NCBI GenBank assembly: GCA_026392945.1
Contig: JAPLBB010000052.1
Coordinates: 30,840 to 94,839 of the forward strand
Direction: 5' to 3'
DNA: 64,000 nt
From: Actinomycetota bacterium
GTDB lineage: Bacteria > Actinomycetota > Actinomycetes > Nanopelagicales > Nanopelagicaceae
The notes below the pieces were generated by a model. The model saw nothing but the letters and a program-made list of their open reading frames with translations, had not been told where the DNA came from and made no database searches. How positions within the stretch are numbered: the first letter of the stretch is position 1; every line of letters begins with the position of its first letter. Shown in pieces: positions 47,958 through 58,200 of the stretch. A program made the translations under genes and the position numbers.

Positions 47958-49457
47958 GTGGAAAAAGCACTGATTTCTCTGGAAGAGTTTCGCGGTTATG
48001 CCCGAGACTTTAATGTGATTCCAGTTGCTCGTAAGCTCGCTAGCAAAAATGAAACTCCACTTTCAATCTATGAGAAGCTAACGCAAAATCGCAGCGGAAC
48101 ATTTTTACTTGAATCAGCAGAGGCTGGAATTTGGGCAAGATACTCATTTATTGGTGTAAATAGCGAAGCAACTTTAACTGAGAAGAATGGGTTGGCAACT
48201 TGGCTAGGAGTTATGCCAGCGGGTGCACCAACTGGAATTGATCCATTGTCCGCTCTTAGAATTTCTACGTTACACCTTCGTTCACCGAGATTAAACAATT
48301 TACCACCTCTAACTGGCGGTTTGGTTGGTTATCTTGGCTATGAGATTGTCAGAAGACTTGAAAAGCTACCCGATCTATCTAATAAAGATATTGATATTCC
48401 AGAGATTGCGATGATGCTTACATCTGATTTAGCAGTTTATGATCACAAAGAAGGTGTAATCACATTAATAGCTAATGCAATTAACTGGGATGGAAGTTCG
48501 GATCGAGTTGATTTAGCATATGAGAAAGCAATTCAAAGATTAGACAAGATGGAGTTAGAGTTAAACCAAACTTTATTATCTGAGTTTAAAGAAATTCCAA
48601 CCCGCGTAGCTCCAAATTATGATCGTAACACGACTGATTCTGATTACATTAATAAAGTTGAATTAATCAAAGAAGAAATTAAATCTGGCGAGGCATTTCA
48701 GGTAGTGCTATCTCAAAGGTTTTCTATGCCTATTGCTTGTAAGCCATTTGACATTTATCGAGTTTTACGTGAGCAAAATCCAAGCCCATACATGTATATT
48801 TTTAATTTCTCTGATGATCTTTCGGTTGTGGGTTCAAGCCCTGAGGCATTGGTAAAAGTAACTGGAGATAATGTGATGATTCATCCAATCGCAGGTACCA
48901 GGGCGAGGAATGCTGATGCAAAAATTGATAAGCAGATAGCTCAGTCACTACTTGAAGATCCAAAGGAGCGAGCAGAGCATTTAATGTTAGTTGACCTTGG
49001 TCGCAATGATTTGGGTCGTGTATGCCAAGCAGGATCAGTAGAGGTAACTGAATTTATGCAGATCGAGAAGTACTCCCATGTGATGCATATTGTTTCAACA
49101 GTAGTTGGAAAACTCTTAGCTAAAATGGCTCCAATCGAAGCATTATTTTCAGTATTTCCAGCTGGTACATTATCTGGCGCACCAAAGCCACGAGCTATGG
49201 AGATTATTGAAGAGAATGAAACAACCAAGCGAGGCATTTACGGCGGCACAATTGGTTACCTAGATTTCACTGGCAATATTGATACTTGTATTGCAATTAG
49301 AACTGCAGTCATTAAAAATCAGATTGCTTACGTGCAAGCCGGAGCTGGAATTGTCGCTGATTCAGATCCGGTATCTGAAAATCAAGAGTGTATAAGTAAG
49401 GCGGCTGCAGTTTTAGGCGCAGTTGCCACTGCTAACTTAATGGTTGCTAAAAAATGA
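47958..49457 (+). CDS. trpE: anthranilate synthase component I
   Basis: EAFQVVLSQRF, PIAGTRARN, DLGRNDLGRV, PAGTLSGAPKPRAMEIIEE. Confidence 0.95.
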   Translation: MEKALISLEEFRGYARDFNVIPVARKLASKNETPLSIYEKLTQNRSGTFLLESAEAGIWARYSFIGVNSEATLTEKNGLATWLGVMPAGAPTGIDPLSALRISTLHLRSPRLNNLPPLTGGLVGYLGYEIVRRLEKLPDLSNKDIDIPEIAMMLTSDLAVYDHKEGVITLIANAINWDGSSDRVDLAYEKAIQRLDKMELELNQTLLSEFKEIPTRVAPNYDRNTTDSDYINKVELIKEEIKSGEAFQVVLSQRFSMPIACKPFDIYRVLREQNPSPYMYIFNFSDDLSVVGSSPEALVKVTGDNVMIHPIAGTRARNADAKIDKQIAQSLLEDPKERAEHLMLVDLGRNDLGRVCQAGSVEVTEFMQIEKYSHVMHIVSTVVGKLLAKMAPIEALFSVFPAGTLSGAPKPRAMEIIEENETTKRGIYGGTIGYLDFTGNIDTCIAIRTAVIKNQIAYVQAGAGIVADSDPVSENQECISKAAAVLGAVATANLMVAKK

Positions 49458-49609
49458 GAAATTCTCTCTTCGGCAGTTTAATATTGGTTGGATTAGCTAC
49501 GTATTTAATAATTAGGTTAAGCAAGAAGGCTGATTCAGATAAATATAAATTAAAGCCAAAAAATAAATGGAACGCACTTTCGGAAGGGAATGACCCAACT
49601 GATGAGTGA
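49454..49609 (+). CDS. 51-aa single-TM small protein, candidate minimal trp-operon membrane protein
   Basis: read directly from DNA: MRNSLFGSLILVGLATYLIIRLSKKADSDKYKLKPKNKWNALSEGNDPTDE; overlaps trpE stop and trpC start (ATGA-type). Confidence 0.65.
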   Translation: MRNSLFGSLILVGLATYLIIRLSKKADSDKYKLKPKNKWNALSEGNDPTDE

Positions 49610-50381
49610 TTCAAATGTTTTAAACTCAATAATTGAGGGTGTTTTGGAAGATGTTCAAAAACGTATTGTTCCTATTGCCCAACTTCGGGACCAATTGCAG
49701 TCTGCGCCAAAATTAAGAGATGCTTACGCCGCCTTAAGTAAAGAGCCAATGCGATTAATTGCTGAAGTAAAAAGATCATCACCTAGTAAAGGTGAGCTAG
49801 CTGCTATTGCTGATCCAGTTTCCCTTGCAAAAAGTTATCAAGCCGGTGGAGCCGATGTTATAAGTGTCTTAACTGAAGAGCGTCGGTTTAAAGGAAACAT
49901 TTCAGATCTAATTTCAATCCGAGCTGCGATAGATATTCCAGTTTTACGAAAAGATTTCATTGTTACAGAGTTTCAAGTATATGAATCAAGAATTCTTGGC
50001 GCAGATTTAATGCTTTTAATTGTTGCTGGATTATCAAAATCACAACTTAACGACTTTTATCAATTAGCTACCGAGCTAGGTATGGATGTTTTAGTGGAAG
50101 TTCATAATGTAGAAGAGGCAGAGCGCGCTATAGAGATTGGCTCGAAAATAATTGGCGTTAACTCGCGTAATTTAAAAACACTTGAAGTGGATGAGAAAAA
50201 TTTTGAATTAATTTTGCCGCAACTCCCAGATTCAGTTATAAAGGTTGCAGAGTCTGGTATTAGCCAACGCTCGCAGGTCCAATTTGTGCAATCCTTGGGC
50301 GCAAATGCAGTTTTGATCGGCGAGACTCTCGTTAAGGCAGGTAACCCAATTCATACGATAAATGATCTGCTCAATCGTTGA
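49602..50381 (+). CDS. trpC: indole-3-glycerol-phosphate synthase
   Basis: LIAEVKRSSPSKGELA, PVLRKDFIVTEFQVYESR, IIGVNSRNLKTLEVD, VAESGISQRSQV. Confidence 0.95.
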   Translation: MSDSNVLNSIIEGVLEDVQKRIVPIAQLRDQLQSAPKLRDAYAALSKEPMRLIAEVKRSSPSKGELAAIADPVSLAKSYQAGGADVISVLTEERRFKGNISDLISIRAAIDIPVLRKDFIVTEFQVYESRILGADLMLLIVAGLSKSQLNDFYQLATELGMDVLVEVHNVEEAERAIEIGSKIIGVNSRNLKTLEVDEKNFELILPQLPDSVIKVAESGISQRSQVQFVQSLGANAVLIGETLVKAGNPIHTINDLLNR

Positions 50382-50401
50382 GGATGCAATAAACTCTAGC
50401 C

Positions 50402-51616
50402 ATGACGCAAAGTAAGAATACGCAAAGCATGGACTCATCTATTTTGGGTCACTTTGGTCCTTATGGTGGAAGATTTGTTCCAGAAGCCTTAATTGCAGCA
50501 CTTGATGAATTAGCTGCGGCTCATCTCGCTGCGCAATCTGATTCATCTTTTCAAGAAGAGTTAAATGAATTACATAAGACTTATTCCGGTAGACCAAGTA
50601 TTTTAACTGATGCAAAAAGATTTTCTGAATATGCAGGTGGCGCACGAATATTATTAAAGCGTGAAGATTTAAATCACACTGGTAGTCATAAAATTAATAA
50701 TGTATTAGGCCAAGCCTTATTAACTAGGCGAATGGGTAAAAAAAGAATTATTGCTGAAACTGGCGCAGGCCAACACGGTGTTGCATCTGCAACAGCAGCA
50801 GCCTTGTTTGGTTTGGAATGTGTTGTTTATATGGGTGAGGCTGACACTAAGCGACAGGCATTAAATGTTGCAAGAATGAAATTACTTGGTGCAACAGTTG
50901 TACCAGTAACGCAGGGATCTAAAACTTTAAAAGACGCAATTAATGAGGCCATGCGCGACTGGGTAACAAATGTTGAAACTACTCATTACCTATTAGGAAC
51001 AGTGGCTGGTCCTCATCCTTTCCCAACAATGGTTAGAGATTTTCAGAGAATTATTGGTGTTGAAGCACGTGCACAGGTGCTTGAGTTAACCGGCAAGCTT
51101 CCAGATGCTGTTCTGGCATGTGTTGGCGGCGGTTCAAATGCAATTGGAATATTTCATCCATTTATCGATGATAAGAATGTTCGATTAATTGGACTTGAGG
51201 CTGGCGGCAAAGGTGTTGAGACCGGATTTCACGCAGCAACCATTTCTGGTGGGACTCCTGGCGTACTACACGGAACACGATCATATGTATTACAAGATAA
51301 AGATGGCCAAACAGTTGAATCACACTCAATCTCCGCTGGTTTAGATTATCCAGGCGTTGGTCCAGAGCATGCTTTTTTAAATGATATTGGTAGGGCTGAA
51401 TATCGCGCAGTTACTGATGATCAGGCAATGTATGCATTTTCATTATTATGTAAATCAGAGGGAATTATTCCTGCGATTGAGACAGCGCATGCGTTAGCCG
51501 GTGCACTTGAGATTGGCAATGAGCTTGGCAAGGATGCAACACTTCTAATTAATCTCTCTGGCCGTGGTGACAAAGATGTACAAACAGCGGCTGAGTACTT
51601 TGGATTACCACTTTAA
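50402..51616 (+). CDS. trpB: tryptophan synthase beta chain
   Basis: [50 protein letters not shown]. Confidence 0.96.
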   Translation: MTQSKNTQSMDSSILGHFGPYGGRFVPEALIAALDELAAAHLAAQSDSSFQEELNELHKTYSGRPSILTDAKRFSEYAGGARILLKREDLNHTGSHKINNVLGQALLTRRMGKKRIIAETGAGQHGVASATAAALFGLECVVYMGEADTKRQALNVARMKLLGATVVPVTQGSKTLKDAINEAMRDWVTNVETTHYLLGTVAGPHPFPTMVRDFQRIIGVEARAQVLELTGKLPDAVLACVGGGSNAIGIFHPFIDDKNVRLIGLEAGGKGVETGFHAATISGGTPGVLHGTRSYVLQDKDGQTVESHSISAGLDYPGVGPEHAFLNDIGRAEYRAVTDDQAMYAFSLLCKSEGIIPAIETAHALAGALEIGNELGKDATLLINLSGRGDKDVQTAAEYFGLPL

Positions 51617-52419
51617 TGCCCACTGCGCTTGATGATCTTTTTATTAAAACAAAGAAGGAAAATCGAGCTGCGTTAATTGGTTATTTACCAGCAGGCTTTC
51701 CAACTCAAAAGGAATCGATAGAGATAATTAAATCGATGATTGATGGGGGAGTTGATGCAATTGAGATTGGCTACCCATACTCTGATCCAGTTATGGATGG
51801 GCCAGTAATTCAAGCTGCATCTGAACAAGCAATTAGTAATGGTGTTGGCGTGGATGAGGTATTTGATTTACTAAAAATTAGTGTTGCGTATGGTGCTCCC
51901 TCAGTTGTTATGAGCTACTGGAGTCCAATTGAAAAATATGGTGTTGCAAAATTTGCCGAAGCAATTTTAAGTGCAAAAGGATCAGGGGTAATAACACCTG
52001 ATTTAACTGTTGAAGAATCTGAAACATGGCGAGCAGAATCAGATAAAAATCTACTTAATAGAATTTATGTTGTTGCGCCCAGTACTACCAGTGAACGTTT
52101 AGCTAAAGTTACTTCAGAATGCTCTGGGTTTATTTACGCTGCAAGTTTGATGGGGGTCACCGGAACTAGGGATGCTGTTTCTGCAAACGCGAGTTCACTA
52201 GTAAGTCGAATAAGGTCTACTAGTAACACTCCAGTTGCGGTTGGATTAGGAGTTTCTACGAAGGAGCAAGCAAAGGTTGTTGCGTCTTATGCTGATGGCG
52301 TGATTGTTGGCTCTGCTTTTATCAAAATAATTCAAGAACATGGTGCTGGTCGATCTGGCCTAAAGAAAGTAAAGAAGCTAGCCCAATCTTTATCTGAAGG
52401 AGTAAGAGATGGGCGATAA
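51616..52419 (+). CDS. trpA: tryptophan synthase alpha chain
   Basis: IGYLPAGFPT, IEIGYPYSDPVMDGPVIQAAS, GVTGTRD. Confidence 0.94.
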   Translation: MPTALDDLFIKTKKENRAALIGYLPAGFPTQKESIEIIKSMIDGGVDAIEIGYPYSDPVMDGPVIQAASEQAISNGVGVDEVFDLLKISVAYGAPSVVMSYWSPIEKYGVAKFAEAILSAKGSGVITPDLTVEESETWRAESDKNLLNRIYVVAPSTTSERLAKVTSECSGFIYAASLMGVTGTRDAVSANASSLVSRIRSTSNTPVAVGLGVSTKEQAKVVASYADGVIVGSAFIKIIQEHGAGRSGLKKVKKLAQSLSEGVRDGR

Positions 52420-52867
52420 ATTTAAAGTTGCTCAACCTTGGTTAACATTATTTGCTAGATTAATTTTGGGAGGAGTTTTACTAGCAGCCGGTGCTCTTAA
52501 AATTGGTAATTTACAAAAATCTGCAATGGCGGTTAGAGCGTATGAACTTCTTCCGGTATCACTTGCTAATTTTCTAGGATACACATTGCCTTGGGTTGAA
52601 ATTGGAGTTGGACTACTACTTATAACTGGAGCTTTGGTAAGAATTTCTGGATTAATCGGTGCAGTTACGATGCTGGCATTTATTATTGCGATTGGACAGG
52701 CATGGGCAAGGGGTTTAAGTATTGATTGCGGTTGTTTTGGCGGTGGCGGTGCTATCGACCCAGAAGACACTAAGTATTTATCTGAAATTATTAGAGATAT
52801 AGGCTTACTTATCCTGGGAATTTACCTTTATTTATATCCAAAGGGTAGATTTAGTTTAGACAAATAG
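52409..52867 (+). CDS. DoxX/MauE-like membrane protein
   Basis: 4-TM protein, ARLILGGVLLAAGALKIGN, SIDCGCFGGGG. Confidence 0.82.
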   Translation: MGDKFKVAQPWLTLFARLILGGVLLAAGALKIGNLQKSAMAVRAYELLPVSLANFLGYTLPWVEIGVGLLLITGALVRISGLIGAVTMLAFIIAIGQAWARGLSIDCGCFGGGGAIDPEDTKYLSEIIRDIGLLILGIYLYLYPKGRFSLDK

Positions 52868-52898
52868 GAAAATAGTCCGGTAAGCAAAGGAGAAAAAC

Positions 52899-53582
52899 AT
52901 GGCAGCAAATAATGGTGGCGATAAGGGAACTCGCAACTTAGTAATAGTTATGGTCTCATTTATTGTTGTAGTAGGAGTTGTTTTCTCTCTAATTAGTAAC
53001 CGATCCAGTACAACAGCAGCAATCCCAGCTTCGGTCTCTGCTGATGATGGCTATGGAATCGTATTGAATCCAGATACTAAGCCAACAATTGATGTTTATG
53101 TAGATTACCAGTGCCCAGCTTGTAGGGCATTTGAGATAATAAATGGTGGATATTTGAATGAAGTTATTGCCCAGAATAAGGCAAAAGTTGTTTTTCACCC
53201 GATGACATTTATCGGCCCAGAATCAATTTTGGCAGCAAATGCCGCAGCATGCGCAGCTGATGAAAATGAATTTATGGCTATGAATCTTGCTTTATTTCAA
53301 GATCAATCCGCAGAGGAGAACTCAGGAAAATGGCAAGGTGATGCTCTGCTAAATATTGGTAAATCTATTGGTATTAACTCTGCAAAATTCGAAACGTGTA
53401 TTAAAGATGGAAGCTATGTAAATTGGACTGGAAATGTTGCAACTGCAACTGCTAAAGCGGATGTAAATGGAACTCCAACAATTTTTGTTAATGGCAAGGA
53501 ATTAGATCGTAGTAAAGAGAATAATGAGTATGGAGATCCGGTCAAATTCAGAGCAGCATTAGCGGCTGGCGGAGTTAAGTAG
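52899..53582 (+). CDS. DsbA-like membrane-anchored thioredoxin-fold protein
   Basis: N-terminal TM; VDYQCPACRAFE active site; NGTPTIFVNGK cis-Pro region. Confidence 0.88.
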   Translation: MAANNGGDKGTRNLVIVMVSFIVVVGVVFSLISNRSSTTAAIPASVSADDGYGIVLNPDTKPTIDVYVDYQCPACRAFEIINGGYLNEVIAQNKAKVVFHPMTFIGPESILAANAAACAADENEFMAMNLALFQDQSAEENSGKWQGDALLNIGKSIGINSAKFETCIKDGSYVNWTGNVATATAKADVNGTPTIFVNGKELDRSKENNEYGDPVKFRAALAAGGVK

Positions 53583-53600
53583 TTTTTCTGCTTAACATCA

Positions 53601-54434
53601 ATGATTAAACTCATTCCGAGCCCTAGCTCTTCACAATTATCGCTAGGGCCGGTAACTATTCACTATTACGCACTGTGCATCATTGCTGGAATTGCTATTG
53701 CTATTTGGTTAGGCCGTCGACGCTACTCAAGTCTTGGAGGTAATCCAGAAGATGTGTCCGAGGCTGCAATCTGGGCCGTACCTTTTGGAATTATTGGTGG
53801 GCGTATTTATCATGTAATTTCCTCTCCTCAAAAATACTTTGGCGAAAACGGAAACCCAGTTGATGCATTCCGTATTTGGGAAGGTGGCTTAGGTATTTGG
53901 GGAGCAATTTCACTCGGTGCAATTGGTGCATATGCTTATTTCAAAACTCACAAAACAACTTTAAAATTTAGTCAATTTTTAGATGCCTTGGCACCTGGAG
54001 TTATTTTTGCACAGGCTATTGGCCGAGTCGGAAATTACTTTAATCAAGAGGTATTTGGCAAACCCACAAACCTTCCGTGGGGCATTGAAATTAGACCTTT
54101 TAAGCGACCGGATGGTTATGAAGAATTTTTGAAATTTCATCCAACATTCCTGTATGAACTGCTTTGGTGTGTAGTTATCGGATTTTTGCTAATTAAATTA
54201 CCTGGGCTACTAAGTCGAGTAATAACAAATAAAGGAGACATTTTTGCGCTCTATGTGTTTGGCTATACCGCAGGCAGGTTGTGGATCGAGGCTCTTAGAA
54301 TAGATGAAGCAAATTATGTTTTAGGATTGCGCTTAAATATCTGGGTGTGCCTGTTAGTTTTAGTCGGATCGGCTACTTATTTATTCAAAAGTGCTCGTCG
54401 TGGCAACACAAGTGATAATCAAGCGGCAAGTTAG
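53601..54434 (+). CDS. lgt: prolipoprotein diacylglyceryl transferase
   Basis: GIIGGRIYHVI, FAQAIGRVGNYFNQEVFGKPT, FHPTFLYELLW. Confidence 0.94.
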   Translation: MIKLIPSPSSSQLSLGPVTIHYYALCIIAGIAIAIWLGRRRYSSLGGNPEDVSEAAIWAVPFGIIGGRIYHVISSPQKYFGENGNPVDAFRIWEGGLGIWGAISLGAIGAYAYFKTHKTTLKFSQFLDALAPGVIFAQAIGRVGNYFNQEVFGKPTNLPWGIEIRPFKRPDGYEEFLKFHPTFLYELLWCVVIGFLLIKLPGLLSRVITNKGDIFALYVFGYTAGRLWIEALRIDEANYVLGLRLNIWVCLLVLVGSATYLFKSARRGNTSDNQAAS

Positions 54435-54443
54435 AATTCATTA

Positions 54444-55148
54444 ATGGGTTTAGAAGAAGTACAAATGCGTAATTTGGACCACCGAGCGAATCGGGCCGGT
54501 TGGCTTCGCGCTGCCGTGCTGGGAGCAAATGACGGTTTAGTCTCAACTTCAAGTTTGATGATTGGAATTGCAGCTGCCAACAAAAGTGATTTTTTGGTAA
54601 CTGCTGGTCTAGCCGGAATCGTTGCTGGCGCAATGTCTATGGCAGTAGGAGAGTACGTTTCAGTTAAATCACAAAATGATATTGAAGCCGCTGATCGAGA
54701 AATTGAAATTAGTCAACTAGCAACCGATCCTGAAGGTGAATTTGACGAACTTGTCCATATTTATATGAAGCGCGGTTTAAGTGAAAATTTAGCAAAAGAA
54801 GTTGTAACTTCAATGCACAATAAAGATGCATTAGAAGCGCATTTAAGAGATGAGCTAGGTCACTTTGACCACACAAGAGCTAGACCAGTTCAGGCAGCAG
54901 TTGCATCAGCAATAGCTTTCACAGCAGGTGGCGTTGTTCCATTAATCGGAGCATTAGTTTCATCATCAAATCAAGTTAACTTGATCCTTGTCTTTACAGC
55001 CCTGGGATTGTTGGCTGCTGGCTTTATCAGCGCAAAGATTGCTGCTTCGCCTATCCCAAAAACAATTATTCGAATCTTCATGGGCGGAACCCTAGGTTTG
55101 GTAATTACTGCCGGAATTGGCTGGTTGGTGGGGCTGACCGGAATTTAA
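54444..55148 (+). CDS. VIT1/CCC1-family iron/manganese transporter-like protein
   Basis: RAAVLGANDGLVSTSSLMIGIAAA, AGAMSMAVGEYVSVKSQ. Confidence 0.9.
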   Translation: MGLEEVQMRNLDHRANRAGWLRAAVLGANDGLVSTSSLMIGIAAANKSDFLVTAGLAGIVAGAMSMAVGEYVSVKSQNDIEAADREIEISQLATDPEGEFDELVHIYMKRGLSENLAKEVVTSMHNKDALEAHLRDELGHFDHTRARPVQAAVASAIAFTAGGVVPLIGALVSSSNQVNLILVFTALGLLAAGFISAKIAASPIPKTIIRIFMGGTLGLVITAGIGWLVGLTGI

Positions 55149-55188
55149 TTCCCCTGATACAATTTCGCTAGATCATAAGTTGAAGTTG

Positions 55189-55224
55189 GGCCATTGTCGT
55201 CCCGACCCTTTAACGGGAGCGGCC
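55189..55224 (+). promoter_or_regulatory. hairpin leader upstream of gltB
   Basis: GGCC...TCCCG-ACCCTTTAA-CGGGA-GC-GGCC, includes the GGGAG that could serve as Shine-Dalgarno for the TTG start at 55232. Confidence 0.4.
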
Positions 55225-55231
55225 TTTCAAA

Positions 55232-58200
55232 TTGGAAAATAGAAAGCTTTTCTCTACCACCCCAAATGCAGTTGGGTTATATGACCCTGCCAATGAGCAT
55301 GATGCTTGTGGTGTTGCAATGGTCGCAACTTTAAATAAATTGCCAACTCATGAAATTGTTTCTAAAGCACTTACTGCACTTAGAAATTTAGAACACCGTG
55401 GTGCATCTGGTGCTGAACCAGATAGCGGTGATGGAGCTGGAATATTAATTCAGATACCAGATAAATTCTATCGATCAGTTGTAGATTTTAATCTGCCAAA
55501 TGCGGGCAAGTATGCGACTGGAATATTTTTTGTTAATTCTGGCGAAGAAGGCTATCGCCAGAGTATCGAAAAAATTGCAAAAGAAGAGGGCTTGGAGATT
55601 ATTGGTTGGCGAGATCTTCCGGTCGATTCTAAATCTTTGGGCAAGACTGCATTGTCAGTTATGCCAGATTTCAAGCAGATATTTATTGCCGGTAAAAATA
55701 GTGAATCTGATTTAGTTTTAGAACGACTTGCGTTTTGCCTTCGCAAGCGGATTGAACACACAATGCCGATTTATATTCCATCACTTTCTTCCAGAACTAT
55801 TGTTTATAAAGGCATGTTAACTACTGGCCAACTTGAAGAGTTTTTCCCTGATCTTTCTAATCCACTAGTTGAATCACCATTAGCTCTTGTGCATTCAAGA
55901 TTTTCAACAAACACATTTCCTTCTTGGCCGCTAGCACATCCATATCGGTACATTGCACATAATGGGGAAATTAACACCGTTAAAGGAAATCGTAATTGGA
56001 TGAGCGCGCGCGAAACATTACTGGAAAGTGATTTAATCCCAGGCGATTTAAAACGACTATTTCCGATTGTAAATAATTCGGGCAGCGATTCAGCTTCATT
56101 TGATGAAGTACTTGAACTATTGTATTTAGGTGGGAGATCACTTCCGCACTCAATATTAATGATGATCCCTGAAGCTTGGGAAAATCATGCAACGATGTCA
56201 CAAGAGCGTAAAGATTTTTATACATTCCACTCAACACTTATGGAGCCCTGGGATGGTCCGGCTTGCGTTACCTTCACTGATGGAAAGCAAGTCGGTGCAG
56301 TATTAGATAGAAATGGTTTGCGTCCATCAAGATTTTGGGTTACAGATGATGGGCTAGTCGTTTTAGCAAGTGAGGTTGGAGTATTGGATTTTGCTCCAGA
56401 GAAAATTATTCGAAAGGGAAGACTTCAGCCTGGCAAAATGTTTTTGGTAGATATCGAGGCTGGTCGCATAATTGAAGATGATGAAATTAAACAATCACTT
56501 GCAACCTCTGCGCCATATGCTGATTGGTTGCAGGGCGGTTTAGTTCGGTTAAGTGATTTACCTGCTAGAGAACATATTGTTTACCCACACTCCTCAGTTG
56601 TGCGCCGACAAAGAGCATTTGGATATACCGAAGAAGAAATTCGAATAATTATCACTCCAATGGCAAAAAATGGTGCAGAACCATTGGGATCTATGGGAAC
56701 TGATACTCCAATCGCTGCTTTGTCTGATAAATCAAGATTGCTATTTGATTACTTTGCGCAGCTATTTGCACAAGTCACAAATCCGCCATTGGATGCAATT
56801 CGAGAAGAGTTAGTCACATCCCTTGGGGGTTCGATTGGACCTGAACATAATTTGTTAGATCCAGGGCCTTCATCATGCCGACAAATTTCTTTACAGTTTC
56901 CAGTAATTGATAATGATGAGCTTGCAAAAATAATTCACGTTAACGCAGATGGTGATCAACCTGGTTTTGCATGCCATGTTGTACGCGGCCTATTTCCAAT
57001 TGCAGGTGGCGGAAAATCTCTAGTGGCAAGAATTGAAGCAATACGCAAAGAAGTTTCAAAAGCGATTGAAGAAGGCGCCAGAATTATTGTTTTATCTGAT
57101 CGAGATGGTGACGCTGAAAATGCTCCGATACCTTCCTTGCTCTTAACCTCTGCAGTTCACCACCATTTGATTAGAGAAAAAACTCGAACAAAAGTTGGGT
57201 TAGTAATTGAAAGTGGTGAGGTACGCGAGGTTCACCATGTTGCATTATTAATTGGTTTTGGAGCAGCCGCTGTTAATCCGTATTTAGCTATGGAAAGTGC
57301 TGAGGATTTAGTTCGCCAAGGGGTCATTACTGGAATTACGCCTGAGAAGGCAGTTAGGAATTTAATAAAATCTCTTGGCAAGGGTGTATTAAAAGTTATG
57401 TCGAAAATGGGTGTATCAACTATTGCCTCATATACCGGCGCTCAAATATTTGAAGCTATTGGTTTGTCAAAGACGATTGTTGATGAGTATTTTGTTGGCG
57501 TAACTTCAAGATTAGGTGGCGTTGATATTGAGATAATCGCCAAAGAGACAATTAAGAGACACCATATTGCTTATCCACCAGGTGGTGAAATTCCAGGTGC
57601 AAAGAAACTTCAAATAGGTGGGGAATACCAATGGCGCCGTGAAGGTGAACCACATCTTTTTGATCCTGAAACTGTATTTACTTTGCAGCACGCAACCCGT
57701 GCCAAAAGGTACGATGTTTTCAAGCGATATACCAGCAAAGTTGATGATCAATCTCGCAGATTAATGACGTTGCGAGGTTTGTTTAATTTCAAAGAAGGGG
57801 TTAGAAAACCGATCTCAATTGATGAGGTTGAACCAATTTCTGAAATTTTAAAACGTTTTGCTACTGGTGCTATGTCTTACGGATCTATTTCTCAAGAAGC
57901 GCATGAAACTTTAGCGATTGCAATGAACCGAATTGGTGGTAAATCAAATACCGGTGAAGGTGGCGAGGATCCAGCTCGTAATACTCCGGATAGCAATGGA
58001 GATTCCCGTCGCTCGGCGATTAAGCAGGTAGCAAGTGGCAGGTTTGGCGTTACAAGTGAGTACTTAGTAAACGCCGATGATATTCAGATAAAGATGGCGC
58101 AAGGAGCAAAACCGGGCGAGGGTGGTCAGTTGCCTGGCAACAAGGTGTACCCATGGATTGCAAAAGTTAGATACTCAACACCTGGTGTTGGATTAATTTC

